NCBI GenBank assembly: GCA_903813345.2
Contig: CAIIXF020000012.1
Coordinates: forward strand, 33,244,572-33,308,571
Direction: 5' to 3'
Source: Owenia fusiformis
Lineage: Eukaryota; Annelida; Polychaeta; Sabellida; Oweniidae
Length of the DNA: 64,000 nucleotides
Shown here: piece by piece, positions 11,301 through 23,300 of the stretch
How positions within the stretch are numbered: position 1 is the first letter of the stretch
How the letters are laid out: every line of letters begins with the position of its first letter
The notes under the pieces: generated by a model
Seen by the model: the letters and a program-made list of their open reading frames with translations, nothing else
Databases searched by the model: none
Told to the model about the DNA's origin: nothing
Translations under genes and position numbers: made by a program

Positions 11301-14300
11301 TGGAGCTGATTTCAAAGTGAAACTTTTAGACGTTTATCTGAGGGTGCCCATGAAAACTCTATCACCTAGCATTTTAGCTGCCTACGAGGAAGAGTTGAAA
11401 ACGAAGAATGCCATCTATCCCTACGACGAAAATCAGATCAAAGCATACACTATTCCTGCTGGACAGCAATCCTTCTCGATCGACGATGCTTTTCAAGGAA
11501 CCGTTCCCTCTCGGCTGATATGTTTCATGGTTAAGTCAGCTGCTGTCACGGGTTCATACAAACTAAACCCCTTCAATTACCACCACTTCCGGGTCAATTA
11601 CCTGGATGTTAGCGTGAACGGGTCAAGCGTTCCCGAGGTTGCCTTGAGACCCACGTTTGGTACTGCACCCATTGAACATCTATGCATTAGAGAGTACGAT
11701 CGCCTATTTTCTGACCTGGAGGAGGATCAAGGGCTCATCATCACACCGCCTTTATTTCAGGACGGATACTCCCTGTTCAAGTTTGACCTTCAGGCTCAGG
11801 ATAAAACGGGCAACGGGATGACCTTTCCACTTATTAAGAGAGGAAACGTCAGAGTGAGCATACAGTTTGCCGTGCCTCTAGAGGAACCCACCAATCTCAT
11901 GCTGATGGCTACATTTCCACAAAAGTTCGAAGTGAATGCACAGAGAAATATTTTCCTCCAGTAAAGATGTGGAGCAAAGACATTGACACACTACTGAGAT
12001 GTCATCCTAACACTGAAAACTCCTTTCTGGGAGTATTTTCTAAAGACACCATACCACTTACATTTACAGAAAATGAATGCTTCGTGGTAAACACTAATCC
12101 TAGTTGGAATCACACTGTTGGACACTGGACTGTTTACTATGGTGGAGATGATCACATAGAGTTCTTCGACCCTCTGGGACTATCACCTCATGTTTACGGA
12201 TTTCCAAACTTTGAAGCACGAATGAAAATTAATACTACTGCACTGCAAGGAGATGACAGTAAACTGTGTGGAGAATTTTGCATCCTCTATATTTTGCTGA
12301 GAGCTGAAGGAAAATCCATGAGCACTATTGTACATAAACTATTTACTAATGACTATATCGTGAATGATAAGATTGTAAAGAAATGTGTATCACATCTCAG
12401 AAAATATTGTAAATAAATTCTACACTATATTATTTATCAAACTGAAAATAAAATTGTATCTCGAATAAATGTTTGTTAGCTTCATAAACCCTTGATTGTT
12501 GAGACAGGAGTCATTTTATTCCAAAATCTGAAGCATGAAGAAGTCCAAAGTGAAAGAAGAAAAACCTTCTTCGTATAAGAAGAGTAAACCTAAATTGATG
12601 TCACTATCCAAGGCAAAATCTAGGATTCTCAAGAAAAACTACTACGATACAGACAAACCAGGGTCCTATGCCGGATTTTCTCAACTCTGGCACGAGGTGA
12701 AAGATGAAGGCATATCCAAAGACGAACTGAAACATTGGCTTTCCTCTCAAGACTCTTATACTCTTTACCGAAAAGCTAAAAAGAAATATAAACGCAGACA
12801 AGTCGAAGTGCGACATATTGACGAACAGTGGGATGTAGACACCGGAGTTTTCCTTGACCTGGCCTCCCAAAATGATGGCTACCGCTATGTTGCTTTCTTT
12901 ATTGATACACTGAGCAAGTATCTATGGCTAGAACCCCTTAAAACTAAAAAAGCAGGGGAGATGGTACAAGCCATGAGACGTGTACTGGCTAAGGGGCGTA
13001 AGCCTGGGCGTTTGAGGTCTGACCAAGGTCGTGAGTACGACAATCGGTTGGTTAGAGCGTTCCTGAAGGAGCAGAATATATGGTATTTTACGACCAGATC
13101 AGATGTTAAAGCCAACTTTTCTGAGAGGGTTATTCGTACTGTAAAAGCTAAAATGAATCGATTCTTCTTCGAGAAGGGTAATGGACGTTTCATCGACAAG
13201 CTTCAAGATTTTGCCGATTCTTACAACGCCAGCTTTCATCGAACCATTCAGATGGCCCCCGAGGAAGTCAACAGGGAAAATGAACTGAAGGTGTGGGAGA
13301 CCATTTACTTAAAAAATCGAAAAAAGTCTAAACCAGTTCGATTCAAGTTTGAGGTGGGGGACACTGTCCGTATTTCTGCTTATCGCGGTGTTTTTGACAG
13401 AGGCTTCGACCAGAGCTGGAGCCAAGAGCATTTTATCATCAAGGGAAGAAGAGACACTCGACCCCCCGTGTATTCCTTGGTAGACAGCACTGGAGAAGAT
13501 CTAGAAGGTAATTTTTACGAAGATGAATTGCAAAAGATTCAACCACCTCAACAATTCAGAATTGAAAAAGTGTTAAAAAGACGTAGGCGTGGACAGAAGC
13601 GAGAAGTGTTAGTATCTTGGAAAGGTTATCCCGCAAAATTTAACACCTGGATAAGTGAAGCTCGGGTCAAGGATTTATAAACAGCAGTAAACTACGTTCA
13701 CCAACATTTAAGAGATGACTTGGTGGGAGAAGGAGAGCCTATTTCCATTTGAAGCTTGCAGCAGTATTTGCATCAGTGGTGCCACAAACTGTGGCAAAAC
13801 TTCCATGGTGTATCGAATCTTGAAAGAGAAAGATGGCATGTTCACCAAACCTGTGGATAAGATCCTTTATTGTTATGGGATCTGGCAGCCTTTGTTCAAC
13901 GAAATGGAAAAAGAGATAAAAATGGACATGCACGAGGGACTACCAACGGAAGATATGCTTGAAGAATTGACTAGAGAAAGTCAACATTGTCTCATCGTGC
14001 TCGATGACCTAATGGATATGGTAATGAAAGATCCAAAGATGTCACTACTATTCACCCAAGGGACACATCATCGATGCATCAGTGTAATTTTCCTCACGCA
14101 GAATCTTTTTCCCCAGGGGAAGAGCGCTCGTAATATTGCACTCAACACACAATATTTGGTGATGTTTGGAAACATCAGAGCATCTTCACAAATAGAGCAC
14201 TTGGGACGTCAGCTGTTTCCTGGTAAATCTAAGATTTTGATTTCCGCCTGGCAAGACGCCACTAGTATTCCTTATGGTTACCTCGTAGTTGATATGACTC

Positions 14301-17300
14301 CAAACACTGATAATGATAAGAGGTTAAGGACCCGAATATTTCCTGGAGAAGATAGTTTTGTGTATTCGATGAAATAAAAGTGAACTAATGTGTAAAACTG
14401 TTTCACTTATTCAACTGACGAGGAAGAGTGAACATATACTATGAGTAAAAAAGTAGTAGTGGTGCCCTATGAAAAGTATCAGAAACTGATCGAGCCAAAA
14501 TCTGAGACAGTGGAAAAGAAGGACAGTTTCTCTCAAACTGAAAATCTAGAGACAACTACTGCAGAAGAGCCTCTAGTGTTTAAGGAGCAAACGACTGAGG
14601 CACAACCCTTAACACAGAGAAACACAGAGAAAGTAAATGAAACTTCGAAGAGACTAAGAATCTTGAAAAGACCTTTATTTCCTCCTCCGGGTCAACCTGT
14701 CAGGTCGTTACAAAAGAGAAAAAAGTTGTGGATTTCATTATGAGCAGGACGATAAAAGCAGAGCAACCCTATCTGTGGCTGTTGGTTAACACTGATTCCA
14801 AGATACAGAGACTGGCACTTCTCAGAACCATTACACCCATGCAACTGAAGGCAGTCACGGAAATAATGCTAAACACTCTCGTTGGTCATTTACATCTAAC
14901 ATCCAAGGATAAACAAAAATTAGTACCATACAGAAAAACCTTTGAATATCTGGTGGAGAGCAAGGATATTCGAGCTAAAAGGAAAAGACTCTTACTTAAA
15001 TATAAAGCTGTAATTACATTACTTAGCATTGTACTCCCTAGAATATAAAAGATGTAACAAATTATGTGTTAATATAGAGTAATATATTTATTGTAAATAA
15101 ACTATATACATCAAATTAATATTTGTTTTTGTTCATACAAACATCATGTGATTTATTAAGCTGCAATAAGTCCTACAAAGCATCCAACATAACTTTACTT
15201 TTATTGGAGAGTGAGGGATGTATTCATTATATGTTGTTATTAGGTGGTGTGAGTATAATATCCAGTGGTTCCGTAGATACCCCATCGTCAAGCACTTTTC
15301 TTTTGCAGTAAAAGTAACTAAACCCCACTCTGTCTTGTGTGTATGTAAACATACCATTGTGAATGGCACGGAAACCAGTGACTTTTCCAGACGTAGCTTC
15401 TTTGGTATCGAGTACGTTTTTATACATATCTACAGGATTTTTATATTGCTGCTTGTTGACTCCTTTGCAACTAAATTTGGAGTTGTCAGACTCTTCATCG
15501 TACACACAATAGGTCTTGGAGCAGAGGGCGACAATGTCAGTGCCAGAATATTCAAGTTTAAACAAGCCTGGCGTTCTTTTGTCAAAGGCTTTGTTTTGTG
15601 GCGTGTTAGTCCTGGGCAACCAATCATCCTTGACCTTTTCAAATTCGTCCTTGAGAGCAGGTCTGACAGCTTCTTCGAGAGAATTCTTGGCACAGGCAAA
15701 GTATAAACTATAATCCAAAAAGAACATTTACTTGTTGTATTTGATTATTTCAAGGAAATGATGTTCTTTTACAATATAAAATACTTTTATGGTACAACCT
15801 ACCTGTCTGTGTCCATCTCCACCATCTGGTACATACTGCGAGGCACAAACTTATCCAAGAAATCGTAGAAGAACGCCAACATCCTCAACTTTGCATATTG
15901 CAAAATGAAAAATCCAATCTATAAATATACGGACATTTTAACTGGTAAAATAAAATGGTAAATTGAAAAATTTCATTTAAGCATCTCTAAATAAAAGACT
16001 TACCTGATTAGGGATGTTGAGTCTAATCCGTGTCTTGGCCATCTCCATCTCAAAAGCATCGTTATCCAATTCAGACACTCTTTTAAACAGAGGACTGTTC
16101 ACTTTTAGACGAACTTTATGTTCATCAAACAGATACTGATAAGAGAGATGTTTCAATTTATCCATGATCATAGATCCATAGGCACTGAAAAAGATGTGGT
16201 AAAAACAAGTAAAATCAGAAAGTCCAATCTTTAAAATAAACAAATGTAAATAAAACTATTTTCTTCCTTAAATCACCTGTTTCCAATAAGCTTCATGGTA
16301 TCTGCTACGCAACTCTTCGACTTATCTTTGTCCCCCTCTCGTCTCGCATCACTGACAGCATTGACAAAATCACTGAAGCATGTTCTGGGTTTGAATTCCA
16401 TGACAGAATGAACATCAGTGACCACTAAGCCATGATCCATGTACCATTTCAATAGCGGTGTGGCTAGAAGAATTTTTTGGGCCTTCATTCCACCCACTAA
16501 TAGCTTTCTGGGTTTCTCCGAGAGTCCACAATGACGAATGTGCTCTTTCATATGTTCACCTACAGCAGTCATGGGAACTTCCGTGGTACAAAACAAGGGG
16601 GACATTTCGGAGAAGTGTTCTTTCAAAGAGTCTGGCACCTCAATATCCACTTCTACAGCACCAAACAGATGCCCATGCTTAACTTCTCGTAGGATGTCAT
16701 CCTTTGACATGGTGGAGAGATGGTCGTGGGGTAAATTGTACCTCTTCAAGAAGGTGAGAAAGTCTTTATCTTTCAGAAGTGTAGAGTTGTATTCACACTC
16801 TCTCATCTCAATCACCTGGTAACCTAACCGCTCCAAGAACATTTTACGTGCTGCATCATGCTTTCTTCTCACCTCGGCCTGCACGTACCATTCGTCACTG
16901 GCATTCTTCGTGAGCTCACATTGATGACCGTGGAAATAACAACCGTTAAACTCGTAAATCTTTTTGTTCGCTGTAATACCATCTACTAGAAAAGGTCCTA
17001 TTCTACATTGGCCTTCGTTGAACTGATGTTGAATGTGTTGTCCAGTCTTGTGAGCCATCCACTCCAGAAAATACCACTCTTTTAAATATTTGTCCTGTTT
17101 TTCTTTACGGAAGTTTTTCTCAGCACGGCGAATGGTGATTGGACCAGTGGGCATCGGTTGTCCGATCGACCATAAATACTACAAAAATATCGGGATTCAT
17201 ATCAATTGTTTGATAACTTATTTAAAATATTAAACGGTTTTACATAGATGTATGAAAGCATTTGACTTACCAAGGCATTTGCATCGTAGCCAAGTACTTT

Positions 17301-20300
17301 CTGACACGTCTCAGACCCATTCCTGATTTTTGTTTCTCCTGCTTTGTGATACCTTAAAAATGAATGAAGAAAATAGAGTGTAAGCATAGACCGGTGCATT
17401 TACTGAAACTATACTAATTTGCTAGAATAAAAATACCTGTGGAATATAATGGAGGGTCCACCAACAATGTTATTCTTAAACTTCATGTAGATGTCTTTGT
17501 TCATCTCATTGAAGAGTGTGAAATGGCAGTCTTGTTCTTTTGTCTTCATCAGTAATTTTCTGGCAGCTCCAGGAACACTGATTGTTTCCTTGAATAAATC
17601 AATACCATTCTTCACATAGAAAGCCATCATGCGCTCTACTGACTCGACAAATGGTTCCACATCTCTATTGTTGTAAAACCGGAGAAAGTCAGCAAAATAT
17701 TTCATGCCTTCCTGTATCCATACTCTTTGTAACTCTTGGTAATTTTCTTCACCTAAAATAAAATTGTAACAGTAATATTTTTGAAAAATAATAGGACTGA
17801 AAAAATAATCAATGATACCGTACAACTGCTATACATTAATACCTGATTTGGGTAATGTTGTGAGTCCTCTTTTGTTTAGGGCTTCAGCTACATTGAGTTT
17901 ATTGTTCAATCTGTACTTCATGAAGTCATCATACTCCTTATCTAACACATTGTACCCCTTTAGGCTTGAAAAGAAAGCTTCTTTGGGTGGTAACGATGGC
18001 TCATCCAGTTTTTCTATGGAATCAAACCACTCGTAGGGGAAGAAGGACTTGTGCAGTTTGGCACCAAAAGCTTTGACAAAGGCATCGTAGGTGGTTCCTG
18101 GTGTCAGATAGTTGCTTACGTCGAGGAACTTTAGCTTGTCGGAGCTCATGCACGAGTAGGTGTTGTTCTTTTTTACAATGAAATCATCGTTAGATGCCTC
18201 ACTAAACATATATTTGGCCCATTTCTTTTTGACCAGGTTGAGGTCATACCTAAAACAATTATAGTAAAGGCGATATCTGTTTTTCATTGGTTAATTTTAG
18301 TATAAATAGAATTTTATTTAAGAATAATTTAAATTAATACCTAGAGCTGTTGAATCCGAGGACTGGCATCTGTTGAATGTAAGCTCCCAGTTTTTCTTTC
18401 AAGTTCAACCATGGCTTTTTTAACAGTTTTTGCACTTTCTCATCGTCCTGGTCAAATTCGTTTAATTTTCCAAGCTCCTCATCTATTTTTTCAAAGATCC
18501 AACCTAATCGATCAAACATATGACTAGCAGCAGCAGTTTGGATTTTTTCTAAATATGTAAACATGTCCTCAAGTAAACCATCCAGATCTGGGTTGATGAT
18601 ACAGTGAGGATCTTTGTAACCTTCCACATTACTACAAAGTGAGACAGAGACAGGTTGATGGTCCGCCAACCATTTGATTTTCTTGGTGTTGCTGATTTCG
18701 TGATCAGTGGACAGTAAAGCTTCGAAATCAAAACAGGAAACATGGGGATAGTATCGTTGTTCATCTGGAATGTTGATGCCAAACGAGTCCAGTAATTCGA
18801 ACAAATTTTTATCTTGTTTGTAATACCCTCCAGGGAACTTCAAGATGGAAGCCTTGCTGCAAGATATCTCATGACGCTTCAGAAATGTACTTTTATGAAA
18901 TAGTTTGCCACAGTTCCTACAGCCATACTTTCGGCTGTACATTTCCATGTTCTTAATATAGCTCAGGTGTCTGTTAAAAATATTCAGGTTCATGGTATCC
19001 TCAAACTTCTTGGTGGAATTATACACTCTTTCCACTTTTCCATCTTCTTCGAGCGTATAAACATTGATGTTGATCTGGAAGGTATCTTCAAAGAGAGGGA
19101 GTTCTGTTGGAAAACAGACAGCTTGTTTCTTTTCCTTTTCTGTGACTTCTCGCCATTTTTTCAGATATTTCATGGCCACTTTGTTGACTGCACGGATTTT
19201 CTTGGTACAGTGATAGGCCAAGCAACGAAAAGTGCAGAGCTTGTCTTTGAAGGGTCTTCCATTAAAATTCTTTTCGAAACCAATGATGCCTTTATTTTTC
19301 TTTATGTAATCAGGTAATAATCCTTCCCCTAGTGGAAATTCTGACGGTGTTATCTCCCAACGAGTATTAGTGATCCTGTAGGGGAGCCATTTAGTATCGG
19401 GGCGGTGACGCCAAACTTCCCCCTCAAAATCAATCTCCCTCAATTTTTTAATGACTTGTTCTAAATCTTCTTCATTACTAATAAGTATGATTTTGGATAG
19501 AACTGATTCGTTATTGTGGGGATAAAAGTAGCGCAACTCTCCAGTCTCACGATGACTCAGCACCAATCCCAGAGATAAACGCAACTTAAAAGCCTTTCTT
19601 TCCTTTAGATAAATGTCTTTCAACTGGTCAGATAACTCGTCTATGGTTACATTTCCTCGTGAAATGTGGTAGTTGTATTCATTTACAATTTTTCCTTGTC
19701 GATGAGGGGCAAAGATGACATAAAACTGATCCCTGTAGATGTTTCTCAGGTTTTCATCCACCAAACCATCCTCCTGGTCCCAGGGATACTGTCCATTTTC
19801 ATCTCTGCACCACTGCAAGAACACTTCTTCTGATGGTTGTTGGTTGATTCTTTCTTCTGGTTGGTTCTGGTTACCCTCAATATCTTGGTTATTTTCCTCT
19901 TCCATTGTTTCACGTTGAGACTTGTCATCTGACTTCCCTTGACCTTCCACTTCTTGAGCAATGGTATCTATAGCATCAAATGCCCTTTCTTCTTTTGTTT
20001 TGCAAGACTTGAAGTGTTTAATTAAGTCTTCTTTTCTTTTATACTTCTTTTGGCATCTAGAACAATTAAATCTTCGATTTTTATGCTCGGTCCATTCATG
20101 TCTTGTCTTGTCCCCAGCAGTAGAATATTCCTTAGGACAATACTTGCACTTATGTTTCCCATTCTCATTTCTTTCTTCTCCTACATTTTCTCTCTCTCTT
20201 TTCATCCCATCTGTCGTTTCTTTTACCACATCCTTAATTATATTCAGAGTTCTATGTGAATTGTGTTCTCTATTAGTTTCGTGTCTTATTTCATTTTCAC

Positions 20301-23300
20301 ACCCTTTCATGTGTTGCATTAAAAGTTTTTTATATTTGTAACTACGACCACACATTGTACAGTTAAATGATGTGTCAGTATGAGAAGCTATTTCATGTCT
20401 GGTTTTAGACCCTTGAGTTGTGTAGCACTTCTCACAAAAACTGCACTTAAAAACACCCATCCTGATGAAATATATCTGTGGTCTTGTCTAAATGAAAGTG
20501 TTAATGATGATTTCAACAGTTCTCTTTCTTTGTTAATGATGATTTCAACAGTTCTCTTTCTTGTTATAAGGCTTCAAAACTGGTTAGAACTGCATTTATA
20601 TTGACTGACACTGGTTTAAACTGGTTTAATCGTGCACCATGTCTCTGATTGGTCAAATTTCTAACATTTGGGGAAATCTGTATCTGCTCTTGGCCATGTG
20701 ACAATGAAACACCTGTGAAGTAGACAGATAACGTATCACATAGTCACCAGATATCCTTAACAGAGTTTGATTATCTAACCTTTGACCAGTTATATCACTC
20801 CCAGGTTGTTGTTGACAGGTTCTTACATGCCATATTCGATTGAAATTTAAGTTGAATCCAGTACTGCATTTGTCACAGTAATTCAATTTAATTTGATGCT
20901 GTGCCTTTCCATGTCTATTCCAGGAGCTGACACTAGCAAATATTTTTCCACAAAATCGACAAACATAAAATGAATTCAGCCTTTTCAAACTGAAAAAGAA
21001 AAAAAAACGCTCAGAATTTACTTTTAAACGTTAACTTTATAAGTATAAACATTATCTCACATCACTGAAATAACTATAGAGTAAAGTTTGAAATGTTCTC
21101 TATTGTTTAGGTCACTTGTTTCGCTAAGTTCTTTAATTTGTAATCACAAGATGTTTTGTCATGGAAATAACATAAGTAGAATGTTCTATTTTTCTTACTT
21201 AATAATATATATTAGCTTTCATGTTAAACTATCTTAATGATCTCGCCAAATTTACAATAAGATTTAATTAAGAAAAATAACAACTTGCCTTTTTAAACTC
21301 TGTAGCCATATAAATGTAAGTTTCCAAAATTCTTAACTTGTTTTTGGTCTATCCTGTCAGTTTCGTTTTATTGTTCAGATGTCTTCGTTATAACTAAGAG
21401 ATGTTAACTCTCCAATAAGTGATCCTATGAATGAAATAGATGTTTACAATAATTACTAGGTGTGTTGTGTTGTAATAAAAGATTACTTGGGGAAGAGAGA
21501 GCGTTTCATTGATAATAAAGTTTACACAAGGAATTACCATATTTACTTAAATCATTATGTATTGTTTAGCAAAGGTATTATTTATCCTATACATTTACTC
21601 CTGCTCCAAGCATGGGAAATTCAAAATGTTTTAATCAGTTGACTCTTCGTTCCTTGCTTTGCCATGGTTGTTGTCAGAATGATGACTTAAACACTGCTCT
21701 TTCTTGTTATAAATCTGTAAAACTGGTTTGAACCAGTTACATCGGTGGAACATTTCTCTGATTGGTTGATTATCTTACATCTGATTGCATGAAAATATAC
21801 TGTCCCCGATTGGTTAAAACAGTCCATACATACTGTTTCCTGATTGGTTAAAATGATTCTGCATCTCGAAATCTGATTGGTTAAAATATACTCTACTCTG
21901 ATTGGTTAACATAATTCTGTAAGTTAAAACCTGTTTGGTTGAAATGGTTCTGCAGTTATCTTTTTTACTGTTTTATCAGTTTGTTATTCACCTTTGACCT
22001 ATAACAATGAAACATCCATGAAGTAGACAGATAGCTTATCACATAGTCACCAGGTTACCGTAACAGTGTTTGTTTGATTATATTATCAGTTATCAGAAAC
22101 CCTTGATCTTGCACCAATTATCAGTAACCTTTGACCAGTGATATAAAGTGGCATGATGGTTCTACAGCTTATACAACCTATGAAGTATGTGTCAAATATA
22201 ATTGGTCAAATTGATATATTACAGCCATGTGATTGGTTGAAATTGTTGTGCAGTTATCTTTTTCACTGTTTTATCAGTTTGATGTCCACCTTTTATCTGT
22301 AACAATGAAACACCCATGAAGTAGACAGATAGCTTATCACATAGTCACCAGGTTACCGTAACAGTGTTTGTTTGATTATATTATCAGTTATCAGAAACCT
22401 TTCACCAGTTATGTCACTCCAAGTGCACCATGTTATCACATGACCTCACTTCCGGTGGAACTGTAACATGTGACCTATGACGTCACTTCCGGTGGAAGTG
22501 GAACGTGGAAGTGGAACAGTGCCGGTGCCGGTTGTAGGTCGAAAGTTGCAGCCTATACTACTATTTGGGTATGGTAGTTTGATAAGTTTGTAAACGGACC
22601 CAAAACGGTTCTTAGTACGTCCAGTCCGTTCGTGCACGTTTAAGCCCGTTTTCGAGAATGTAGTGAGTACTAGTTTTGTGTGATAGTACGATAATTGATT
22701 GCTACTGTATTCAATCTGAGACCATCATGAAATGTTGTTGTTATGGTAGTCTCAGATTCAATGAAGTGAGGAATTGATTCAACTGTGTTAGAGCCATACG
22801 CTGCCACAGTGCTAGTCTTCAACATATCACCGTGGCGGGCAGATCGGGCAGATGGATTGCGCCTATTAATTATTCTTTTATATCTTTTGATTCATTTGTT
22901 TATACAAAGAATACTTCTTACAGCAGATGCACATGTGCTAGTGACTTGGCATTATCATCCATGTTATATGATGAAAATATTATATCACACATTTATACAG
23001 AGGAAGTAGATAGTCAGCTTTAAGTAAATGATGCTGGCTGATGAAGGGACCAGTTATGTCCCAAAAGGTCCAAACAAATATTATTGGTTAGTCTCACTGT
23101 ATACAATATAATCTAACCCATGAAGATTTTGGGAACTAAAATAGAACTGTATTTGTGGCCGGAGGGTTGCATTGGTGGTAGTGACCTTAAGACATCTTTA
23201 CATTATTCAAGAAAGATAGCACTACATTTGGGGATATTCAAATGAAGCATTCTTAATTCAAATTGTCAGGTAAATCGTTGATATAATTTTTTGGGCCCCA

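Larger units (their letters stand above)
7404..22562. mobile_element. Complete Polinton/Maverick element (virus-like self-synthesising transposon)
   Basis: 15,159 bp with inverted repeats of about 940 bp, terminal AG, a perfect 6-bp duplication and the full Polinton gene set: polymerase B, integrase, packaging ATPase, adenain-type protease, major capsid protein and a probable penton protein. Ten genes read rightward (8302-15048), and the polymerase and a zinc-finger exon read leftward (20989-15227), meeting in a 178-base gap. No stop or frameshift is seen in any gene. The inverted repeats differ at only a handful of positions by eye, suggesting recent insertion or ongoing correction between ends. 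Relatives with this gene set are also described as adintoviruses, so it may be an integrated virus. Whether it is expressed or makes particles cannot be told from sequence. Confidence 0.97.

Noticed and set aside
12604-13199. Two open frames opposite the integrase gene
   Set aside because: They are antisense shadows of a well-supported coding region.
14728-14742. GTG start for the 102-residue protein
   Set aside because: The ATG at 14740 forms an ATGA overlap with the previous stop; animal genes rarely use GTG.
7404-22562. Phage or bacterial contamination
   Set aside because: The element has GT-AG introns, a chromodomain integrase, a target duplication in host sequence and an interrupted host repeat on both sides.
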